64,000 nt of DNA, from assembly GCF_016801865.2 (NCBI RefSeq), contig NC_068939.1, positions 129,546,917-129,610,916 of the forward strand, in the 5' to 3' direction. This DNA comes from Culex pipiens pallens. Taxonomy: Eukaryota > Arthropoda > Insecta > Diptera > Culicidae. Under the pieces are notes generated by a model. The model saw nothing but the letters and a program-made list of their open reading frames with translations, did no database searches and was not told the DNA's origin. A program made the translations under genes and the position numbers. Shown here in pieces: positions 35,396-47,300 of this stretch; within the stretch, counting starts at the first letter, position 1; every line of letters begins with the position of its first letter.

Positions 35396-38300
35396 GCAAA
35401 TATCACCCAGATGTACACAATCAATTTCAAGAAAGTGCATGTACAATATTTATCAAAAATTTAAATGTTGGAACTTTTTAACAAATTTCTCAAAATTCAA
35501 ATGACTTGTTGTGCTTCAATTTCCGGACACTGAATAATTGCTGATATGAAATCTGGAAACTCGTTTTGGCTTCAATTTTACTCAAATTTGAACTAAACTG
35601 TTAGTGAGCGGCATTATTGAGGCCTCAAATAAGCTGTTAACAACAAAACAAACGATATTTTGTGCATACAGTCCAGACTCGATTATCTGATTATCCGAAA
35701 TTCGATTATCCGAAGGTTTGTATGGAACATTGGATAATTGAATGATTAACATAAAAACAAAAAATGTTTTTTAATTTTCTTAGTTTTAGTTTCAGTTTTA
35801 GTTTTAGGATTCAAAAATCCTTAATCACATTATCATAGTTTAGGGGACTCGACAATTAAAAATAAGAAAAGAAAACATTTTTTTGTGATTCGATTATCCG
35901 AAGATTAGATATCCGATGTGATTATTTTTCATGTTTTCTCATGTCATTTCGGTGAAAAGTTGGCGTGGATTGACACTTCTTCGCCAAATGTTAGCCTGAC
36001 ATGTGTCATTAAATTTGCGCGATGAAATGATTCCAAGAAATCCAATTGTAAAGGACGTATCAGACTACAGGGACTACAGTCCAGACTCGATTATCCGAAG
36101 GGCTTGTCAAAATTTCGCTTCGGATAATCGAACCACGAATTTTTTTTTGTTGTCTTATTTTTTATTGTTGAGCTTTACTATGACCCCTTAACTACTCAAA
36201 AGTGATTTAGAAATTTTAAATCCAAGATGGCGGACAAAATGGCGGTGATGAAATATTGAAAAAAAATGCTTGTTAAAAATGTTTGTAATTTTATAGGCAA
36301 TCAACCGTTAAAATTTTACTAAAATGGGGTTGCAGAACTCAAATTTGATGTTGAAAGTAAAAAATAAAAAAATACGAAAAACATTTTTTTCCGTTTTCCG
36401 TTCGATTATCCGAAGTCCCATACAAACCTTCGGATAATTGAACTTCTGATAATCGAAACTTCGGATAATCGAGGCTTCGGATAACCGAGTCTGGACTGTA
36501 TGACAATCAAACAAACTCGCACTTTTTCGTGTTTGACAGTTTTCCAAACTCGCAAACTTGTTTGCGGTAAAATCGCAAACAAGGCAAAATGTATGCAGGA
36601 TGACGTTTCTGCAAACAAATGCCATACGTTTTTTTTGCTTTTCCGTTGCTCTGGACGTTTATGAAAAGTTTCAGTGAAATGTTTCACATTTTAGGCACAC
36701 TCATATATTTAAGGAGGAATTAGACTATGACAAACAAACAAACTCGCAATTTTTGACAGCTTTGTTTGTTTGCCTGCATTTGCTTGCAGAAACGTCAGCC
36801 TGCATATGTACATTTTGCCCTGTTTGCGAGTTTGCCGCAAACCAGTTTGCGAGTTTGGCACAAAACACAAAATAGTGCTAGTTTGTTTGTTTGTTTGTTT
36901 TTCATAGTCTAATGCCTCCTTCAGCCTGCATACGTTTTGCTTTGTTTACGAGTTTGCCGCAAACTGTCAAACACGAATAAATGCGAGTTTGTTTGTCATA
37001 GACTAATACCTTCTTTATTTAATTTTTTTTGCGTTTATTTCAACCTCTCAACACATTTTAAATGAAAGTTGATTTTAAAATACATCAAATCTGAAGTAAT
37101 TTTACAAAAGGACGTAACCTTGCTTGAAAACGCCGAAGGTAACGTCCTATAACGTTTTGATATTTATTATGAAAAAAATAATTGATAAACTAATATGAGG
37201 GTTCTGGATTCCGAATCGTCCAGGATTTCGAAGCATTGTATCACCATCACTCTAAACTCGTTTAAAAGGTGTCCGATAAATAGAACACCTATCTTTTCAT
37301 TGACAACACAGATTTACAAAATGTACAAAGCGTTTTGAAGGTGAGATGTTTCTCTTCAAAACCTATCCACCAATAAGCTCAGGTTTGTTACAAATGTGAA
37401 CAAAACCAGGGTTGTTACGGACGGCGCGGATCGCGCGGATGGCGCGTTTCGCGCGGATAGCGCGGATCTGGCGCGGATTTGCTGGGTAATTTTGCTCAGG
37501 CGCGGATTTCGCGCGGATGGCAATTTTGATAAATAAATTTATTGAGAGATAGAATTACTTTCAAGTTATTAAGAAAAATATTATCAGGAATTACGATCAT
37601 TTGTTTTTTCCTTTGAGTGCAAGAATTTCATATTTTTTATTAATTGAATTTTCTTTTGAAAATGTTTGTTTGTATTTTCTTAGTACGAAATGTCGAAAAA
37701 TTAAGATGAAGATTATGTAGAAATTATGTTTCTATTCATTTCATAACATCTCCGGCTCTGAATATTTAATTTCTTTTGAGTTTAGAGTAATGATTTTTAA
37801 CCTTATTTATTTTTAATTTTATACTGGATTTATTAAATTTTATATGTTGTAAATCAAATATTACAAACTTTTCCCGAAGATATATTAGACATTAGAATGT
37901 TTAACAAAAACTATAATTGGGGCTTTTTATGGTGGGCGCCAAATATGAGCTTGATTGAACATAACAGAAGCTGGCCTCCACTTTCGAATTTTATATGGAA
38001 TTTAATCGTAGAAATATTTTTTTTCTAAATTTAAACATTCTTGGCGAAAATAAAAACATCAGAACATTCCAAATTCAAAGCTTAAGAAATTCATAAATTC
38101 GAAACTTTTTTTTTTTGTTTTAACAGTTTTTATTAACGAAAAAAATCAAAATTAATATTAATTTTAAATTAATTTTAAAAATCTGAAATTTCTAAATCCA
38201 AAATTTAAGAAATCTGAAAAAATACCAAAAATTTTAAGATTAAAAAAAATCTAAATTAAAAAGTCAAAATTTAAAAACTAAAAACTAAATTCAAAACAAT

Positions 38301-41300
38301 ATGGAAAACAACAAAAAATATTTCTCAAATCTTAAATAATTTTAGTTAAGCTTTTAAATTATTAAATTCCAAAATTTTATAATGCTTAAATTCTTAAATT
38401 CTTAAGTTCTTAAATTCTTAAATTCTTAAATTCTTAAACTCTTGAATGCCACAATTTTTGAAGTCATATTTTATGTTAGAGATTTAAAAAAAAATTAAAT
38501 ATTGGAAATTAAATTTCTTTCGTAGTGAAATTTTAGATGAGGATTCTGGATTAAAAACTGTATAAAAATTGGCAGATTTTGAATTTTTGGACTCTCGAAA
38601 TTTAAAATTTTATCATATTAAAAATTTAGATTTTGTTTATTTTCGAGCTTATATTTTTGATGTAAAATTAAAAAAAATGTATTTTCTATTTTGAAGATTT
38701 TTTTTCATGACCCTTGCCTTGACCGTCTCTTGAGGTATTTTTAAAAATGGATTTATTGCTTTCATTCTTTTGGAGCGTTTAAACATAAAACGAGTTTTTT
38801 TTTATCAAATATTTTCTGTATAAGTTTTTCTTCATTAAAAAATAAAATTTCTTAAATGTTGGTCGCGATATTTTTTTATATGGCGCGAATTTCGCGCGTT
38901 TTCGGATTTTAGGTCGGCGCGGATTTGGCGCGGATTTTTTTTCGACTCTCCCGTAACAACCCTGCAAAACATATAAAATTCAAAAATCTAAATTTAAGCG
39001 ATAGATTATTTTGGAACAATTTTTTTCTTAAAAAGACTTAAAATTGATACCTTTAGCGGAAAAAGCCCAGAGGCTTGTTCTCGATTTATAATTTTCCGTA
39101 CCCATAGCATTGTAACTTGGGAGGCACGTCGAAGAATATTGGAGAATAAGTTCAATCCATCCAACTTTCTTTAGTTGTCTCTCAAGAAAAACAAGAGATT
39201 TCAAATCATTTTTAAAAAAAAAATTGTTGAAATGTGCATGTCTAATATTATGTTTTCTTTCGTAAACATAGAACGCGGAGCAGTAATTCAAAAAATATCT
39301 AAATGTATTTAATTCTTGGCCTAAAACATTGTAACATTTTCAAGATTTTACATTTTCTGGATATGTAAGATTTTGAAGAACTAGACTGCCGTTCTACGCA
39401 TAACTGTCCCATGTTCAAAAAAGTGAAATTGAGAAAAATGCGATTGAAATTATTCGACCGATTTCTGTGTTTCTACGCATAATTGTCCCGTGGGTTCCTA
39501 TTCGCCCTATGTGTCCCTAATCGCCCCAGTTAGCAGTTTATCACCCTTATTTGTTATCCTCTTGCTATACAACAGGTAAACAAGGCATAATGCTTAGTAA
39601 AACTAATGATTCCGTGTAAGAAAATACTTGGTGGGACAATTATGCGTAGAAGTTCAACGATGGGACAAACAGACTTGGTGTTGTTTTTGATGAGTTTCCG
39701 AACAAAGTACCAGATTTTATGTGTTTTTCTTAAAGTACACATCAGACTTAACTTAAAAATGGCATAAAGTCAAAATCGTCAAAAACTGACATGGGACAAT
39801 TATGCGTAGAACGGCAGTAAGAATTTAATAAAAAAAAACTTGAGCTTTCATGTGATAGCAATTTGACTAGATTCTACCTAAAAATTAATCAGAAAAAAAT
39901 TACAAAATAATATTTTTTGCAATTCCGTCGTGAAACTACTTACTTTTCCTGTCATTCTTGAACGACGAAATAGCCTACTTTTCTGTACCAAAAATAACAG
40001 AATCGAATAGCAACACTTTTCAAAATAAATGCTGAAAAGTTCTACTTTTCAGCACTGAAATGGGTGCTGAAAAGTTGAACTTTTCAGCACTTGTTTTGAA
40101 AAGTAACACTTTTCAACATTTTTTTGATTTAAACGATTTATTGACAAAATACATGAAAATTCGACTTAAAATTTCACTCAATGGGTGTTTTTCGAAATTG
40201 CAAAAAATGTTGTATGGAACTCGTTGCAAAACTTGATTTTTTCAGCACTCGTCGTATTTATCCAACTCGGTGAACCTCGTTGGATAAATGTACGACTCGT
40301 GCTGAAAAAATCCTCTTTTTGCAACTGGTTGCATAAACTACTATTGTGTTATCAATAGCATTTTTCAACTACGCGAGCAAGATAGCCCGATCAAAGCTCA
40401 GCTAGCTAAAACCGCAACAACAAAGAGAAACCAAACACAGAGTTTCAATAAAAACGACAAACATGACATTTTTACTGCAAATAGCAAAGTCAATTCCACG
40501 AAATCCTCCTCAGCCACATCGATTGCGCTGACCAGTGCACTCTTCCGCCGATGATGGGCGAAGGAATTCCACAAAATCAACAACAAGTGTGCGACAAAAA
40601 ATAACTCAAGACTGCACACACAAAAAAAAAAAAGTTCAACAACATCGCATCTATATTTTATGTCGCGCTTCTTCAGCCTGGTGGTCGTCGTCGCGAGCTA
40701 ATAATAAATGTTTGTTTATTTTGGCCGCACGCGGTTAATTCCGACCACTGCTGGACTGGGTTTTTCCCCGCCGCCGAATGCATAAGGTTCACCTGAGTCA
40801 CATGTTATTGCGCCCGGATTCGGCACATGACTTCTTTTACTTGTTCACACTAATATGAATCATCATTTTTTTCAAAGAAAACTTACCCTAACGCAGAGAT
40901 GATTTCGGCCCCGTAGAACCGGGTTCGATCCTCGGAGAAGACCCGCTCGCGACTCAGGTGGAAAAACAGCTCACCGCCGTTGACGTACTGCATCACGAAG
41001 CACAATCGGTCCACGGTTTGAAACGAATATTTGAGAGACTGCAAGGAAAAACAAATTACAAATTAGATTCCTTAACATAAAATTACTTAAGTCAGAACTC
41101 ACAATCAGGAAGGGATGGTTGGTGCGCTTGAGGACGCGGTTCTCGGCCATCGTGTGCGCCACCTCGTCCTTTTGCACGATCACCTCCTTTTTGAGGATCT
41201 TGATCGCGTACAGCTTGGCGGTCGTCTTCTCGCGGCACAGGATCACCTTGCCGAACGTGCCCTTGCCGAGGACCTTCAAGAACTCGAAGTTTTCCAGCGT

Positions 41301-44300
41301 CTGGGGGAGGGAAAAGATAAAATTAACAAGGATTTTATGATACTTTGATGTTGGGAACAGGAGAAATCTGTTTTGAACATTTATTTTAATATTTTGTAGA
41401 AAGAAATTATTTTTTCCAAACCGATTTGGTGATCTAAAACATATCCAAAAATAACAAAAAAAAATGTTTTGCGCCAGTTGAAAATAATACTATTTATGCC
41501 CTTTTAAAATGTAAGTCACGATTTTAAAAATCTGAAGATATTTTCCAAGGAGTTTCAATTTCACACGAGTTTCCGATGAATGGTTTCCAAGATCGATTGA
41601 AAATTAAGGGTAAATAGGGTCCTAAAGCCCTGTGCCAATTATTACGTCCAACGGTAAAACAAAACGATTACAAACCTGGAGTTTTTTTTTTTTTTGAAAA
41701 GGTCCAATAAACCAAATTTCCAGTTTTTGCTTTTTGGGTGTTTTTGAAACCGCCTTGAGTCAGGAGTATTATTTTAAAATTTGGTTTATGGACCTTTTTT
41801 TAAAAAAAAACTCCAGAAACCATTTCTGATTGTATAAATAAATTGGAAAGACAGCATTTTACGATGGAACTATAGAGCTATCTAAGCCCGATCTCACACG
41901 CACTAGCACACCATTTGTTTTGCTGGCTGGTACAAAATTTAACCTCAATCTATTTCGTGTACATACACGCAATACATGCGCACGCAGATAACTCTATGAT
42001 TCCCTTGGAACGAGCTGTCAACTTAGATGCTTTCTGTCAAGAAGGGCCGCGAAGTTAATCAAAAGTTATTTCTTCAAAATTGAACAAAAAAAAACATTTT
42101 AAATCCTTTGCGGTCGTACAAAAAGGTAATTTTACTCAGAAAACGTTGTGTTGTGTCGTTGGGAACATTAATATCACAAATTTATGCTTAATTTGAGGAC
42201 CCAGTTGGGTAAAATTTAAAAAAAAAACTATTTTTTGGTAATTTATATCCTTTGCAAAACCATATCTTAGTAACCAAAGGAGGAATCAACAATGTCAAAA
42301 AAAAAAAAAAAAACAAATTGTAGAGAATTTTCTTGATTAAGTTTGATTAAAAACGCCAATTCTGTTGAATAATATACCCAAAACTCAAAAAACGGTGCAA
42401 TTTATCAAAATTTTACAGAAGGACTTTTCGATTAAGAATTAAATTTTACATCGCACATAAAATTTGAAAAGTATTTGCAACAGCCTAAATTTCTATTTCC
42501 ATTAAAATTTTCAAGTTTTTTGAAAAAAAAAAACTGCTCCTATGATTTTTCGACATTAACTTTCTTATGAATTCGCAATTCGCAATTTTCAGTGTAAGAA
42601 CGGGCCTTGACCGATCTTATGCACCAGGTTCCCGACGAACACGCACTGCCCTTACACCTACATCTCACCCTTGCTCTGAGTCAGTACGAGCAGCACGCTA
42701 GAACACGCTTTGAGTGTTCGTGCCAGGCATGCACACCTTCTTTTCCGGTTACGCATTTTAACTCGGCCGGGGGTGGTACATTACGTAGGGTTTGATGTAA
42801 GTATAAGCGCCTAACCATTTATAGTGTGCCTATCAACTTTCAACAAAGCAAAAACTGTTTTATTTTAGTTTGAATTCAAAAACTAATTGTTATTTACTGT
42901 GTAATGTTTCCTCCTGAAATCTTCCCTAATGTTGAATCGTGTTAATCTGTTGCTATTTCTTCTGTCGCGGTGTTTTGTTACAATGTTTTGGACCTAAGCA
43001 TGTTATTCAAAAGTTTACCAAAAGTACAATAATTTTATGTGTGTGATCATTCAATATATTAAGTAAGGACTCGAACCATACTGAAAGAATAAACTGATCG
43101 ATACTGAAAGAATAATTGTAGTTTGAAGGAAAGAAGAGTAGGAGCCGATGAAAATTACATTTTAATAAATAAATAAGAAAATGGGTAAAGAAAGATCAAT
43201 GATAAAAAGAAGTTAAAATCGTTCGCATATTAAGGAAAAATGTTTTTGTTAGGGAAAACACGTTTCAGTATTTATCAGGAAATGAGAGCAGAAGAGTAGA
43301 AAGATGAGTGAAGCAAAATTAAAGTACAGTACTTGTTCGATAACTAAACTTGTTTGACTGGACTACTTGGGCTGTAGCCCACTTAAAAAGCAGACAAACG
43401 TAAAATAACCAAACAAACCGGAATGATGAGGGGCCAGTGGATGCAAAAGCAAGTTCAGCAAATTAGAAATCATATTTAAGTTTTAATGAAATGTTAAGTC
43501 AAAATTAAAGGTGAGCTCTGAAAGAAATTTAAGCAACCATCATTTTACATTTGTAGAGAAAATGTTATGCATCGGTCCCCTCGTCATTTTTCGTTCAGCC
43601 CAGTTTGCGAGCAGCATTCGGTAACTGTGCTACATTCTCAGCCAAGTTACCGAACAAGTACTGTTGTTGGAAATGTGCAGAAGAAAAACCCCGTGCTGCG
43701 ATGTTCTAGGTACATCCACAACAGTTCGTTCAACATGCTGTGAATCAAAACAATACCTTCTACAATCACAAATGACTTCCCTTTCCCACATTGCCGCTTT
43801 GTTATTGTTGTCCATGCTCTGCAAAGAAAGGGATGTTAATAAAATATAAAAACTATAAAATAACGACACAAATACTTTCCCGAACCTGAGAGCCATCAGG
43901 TTGTTGTTGTTACTGTTGTTTCCAATGTGATAGATATCACACCGGAGACGTCTTGATTCGGTTGTCCTGGTGCGACCGTCCTCCAGTCGTAGGCCCAGGC
44001 ATGACATGAAAATGAAGACAAAATAAGATGCATTAATACATGATCTTCTAACTCACGAATAACCCAATCCCACCCAAAACAACACAGCTAATCTAGGTAT
44101 GCACCCAAACCAACTGCGTTGTTCCGTGCCCTCCTCATTCGGCTATTTCAATATGATTGTCCTGGAGAATCCTCCCTAAGGATCGTTAAATTCCGGAGTA
44201 ACTTCCCAAAAGGGCGCAACTCCTGTTGCAAACAAACAGTTCACTTTGAATGTGACTGGATTAGGCTGCCTGCTCACACCCATGGCTACGCTCGATTGAA

Positions 44301-47300
44301 AAATCACAACGGAACTCCCTAGTGATGGCCGTCCACGCAATCATACTTCGTCATGATAGTGCTACTCTGTCACTCGCCTATACGTCAGTTACGTAAATAC
44401 ATGTGACAAGACAGGGCAATCACCACGATTCGAAACATGGACATCATCAACCGCCAGCTAGACAGATGTTCAAGTCATCATCTAACATACGGGGAGGCAT
44501 GAGGATAGGGAACTGGTGCAGGACCAGAGCTATACTGTTCAGACTCTCATAACCAGGAATACTAACAACCAACATTCGGCGGATCGCTTCCCTGATTACG
44601 ACAGTCGCGAACAGGACTGCCGGTACAGTCAGTTCCGCTCCTTCCAGGATGTCCTGCACCTGGGCATCCCTAGTATCCATAGGCATTAAAACATAGTTCA
44701 AACTAGCAGGACTAAGAACTTTATTTATTGCACTGTGGATACTTGGAATCTTGCAGCCCTTGGCCGACATTAACTTTCTTATGAACTAAACTTTCTTATG
44801 AACTAAACTTTTTGCAAATGAGCAATTCTTTACGAAATTGGGCGATCCCGATTTTTTTTTTGTAATTGGGATTTGGCTCAAACTTTGCGGGGGCTTTCCC
44901 TATGACCAAAGAAGCCATTTTGTGGTATTGGTTCACCCATACAAATCTCCATACATTTTTGGCAGCTGTCCATACAAAAACGGTACGTAAAAATTCAAAA
45001 ATCTGTATTACTTTTGAAAGAATTTTCTGATAAGTTGTTTGCATTGATAGGGACTATTTAGAATGGGTTCCCAAAACTATTTTTTTATATCTTTATTTTT
45101 TATTTTTTTTATGTTTTAGGGGACAAAAACGCATTTTTGAGCTATAGGGAAAAAACGGACAAAAAATTTACTTTTTTGAGAAAAAATAGAAATCTTAGTC
45201 ACAAAAAAATATCATCAAAAAATCAAATAAATCAATCATTTATCAAAAAATCTGTTAAGTATTTTTCGATTGCAAATTGAATTTAGCATTAATTTTTGTC
45301 CATTTCTTTCTATAGCTCAAAAGTTGTATAAATGACCAGGTAACCAAAATAGTGAACCTGATTTTTTTTTGAAGATACCCAAAGTTCTAACAATACAAAA
45401 AATAATAAAGTAAAATTCAATAACAAAAAATAATAACAAATTTGTTGAAATTGTTTTTAAAAAGATCGACGCCGTCGTGCTAACTTGTCGTACGTCGCTT
45501 TTTGACGTTTCGAGATAAACGCGTTTTTTATGTTTGACCTTGAATAAACAAAAACGAGAGCACGCAATGCAAACAATAACAAACACGTTTTGTTTGGTTG
45601 ACCATTCTGTGCATTGCCCCGAAGTTTGGTTGAATTTGGTTGCCGGAGTCCCGAGTTATAATTGAAAATGTTTACGGTATTCAGGAGCTCGACTATCTCT
45701 GTGTGTCAAACGCGTTCTGACCTGAAATCCCTTTGGCCAATTGTCGCACTTACATCAATTTTCAGGCTGTGTCAAGATAGCACGACAAGATTGAAACTTC
45801 TTTCATATGAAAAGTGACAACAATGCACGGAGTTTTTTCGGTTTTTATTGAATATCTCAGGATTGAAATCGAATTTTGGGGATCTGTGAAAGTCAAAAGG
45901 TGAGGCATTGTGAGCTGCACAAAATGGCGTTCTTAACTCGATTTGGCCCAAAATGCACGTACGACAAGTTAGCAAGACGGCGACGAGATGGAATATCACA
46001 TGAACAATGCGATCAATGACTGAATGATATTCTATGTGCCATTTTCCCTAATGACGAAAACTTTCTTTTTTTTTCGCGAAAATAAACCTTGACCAATTTT
46101 GAAAACGAATGCTTCCATTGGAAAGGAAAAAAAAAGGTTATTTTGTTCTAGTTATTGATCTAATACCCCCTAGGGAAATTTTTATAACAGGATAACAAAT
46201 TTTGGTATTTTGTGGTATATCATGGGACAATTTTGTCCAATTTGGACAAGGTCATTAATTTTGCATCAAAAATACGTTCCAAAACGAATGCTTCCATTGG
46301 AAATGATAAACCTCAAATTTTTATTTTTTATTTTTATTACAGGAAATTTGTAAAATGGTTGAAATTTTCTCTAGGTCAGGAAACCTAGTGTTGGTATTTT
46401 TGTGGTATTTTAGTTTTTTATCGCATATCTCTGAAACTTTGGGAAAATTTTTACTTTGAGAAACTTTTAGTGATCTTGTACCAAGCTTGATTTTCCTGTT
46501 GCATGAAAAACTTTGCTGGACAAAAAAACGGCATGAAAACATCAAATTTTGGTATTACTTGTGCAAATAACAGCGACCAATATGTGCCCTTGGTTTCCCA
46601 GTAATAGATGGTAAAATATCATGGAATCATAACAGAATCATGTATCTGGAAGTCCACAGCAATACCAAAATCTGATATTCCAAGGGCATGGGAATACCAA
46701 AAAATAAAATCATGTGAATATTCAAGTTTTCGTATTAAAGCAATGTCCTAAAATCCAGAAAATCTCAACCTGGTATTGAAATAGTTTTAATTTTTGGTTT
46801 TCTTTTGATTTTAAGTTTCAGTAATTTGCCCAAGTAATACAATTTTTGGTATTCTCATGTTATTCTCCCCTGCTCGGTATAGGCAAGGACAGTCCTCCGC
46901 AGAGAACAGTACAACACATTTTACAGGTGTTATCAGTTGCAACAAAATATCATCATCACCCAGAGAGTACTCACCACTTTCTTCCTGCCGCTGATCTTGC
47001 CGGTGGACGTGCCCTGCACCGAGAACTTCTCCGTCAGCAGCTCGTCCTCGGCGATGGACGCCATCTCGACGTCCTCGTTCGACTCGCCCGGACCCGCTCC
47101 GCCCTGGTACGCTTCGGCCTCCGTAAGCCGATTCGCCACACTCCGGATGGCCTCGACCCACTCTTGGCGCTCTTTCTCCTCCTCCACGTGGAACATCCGC
47201 TCGATGACGGTGGTCCACTGGAGGCCACGGATGATGAAGGTAAAGGGCCGTGGCCGATCGACGGACATGATCTGGCAGCCGCGCACGGTAAAGTTGTTGG

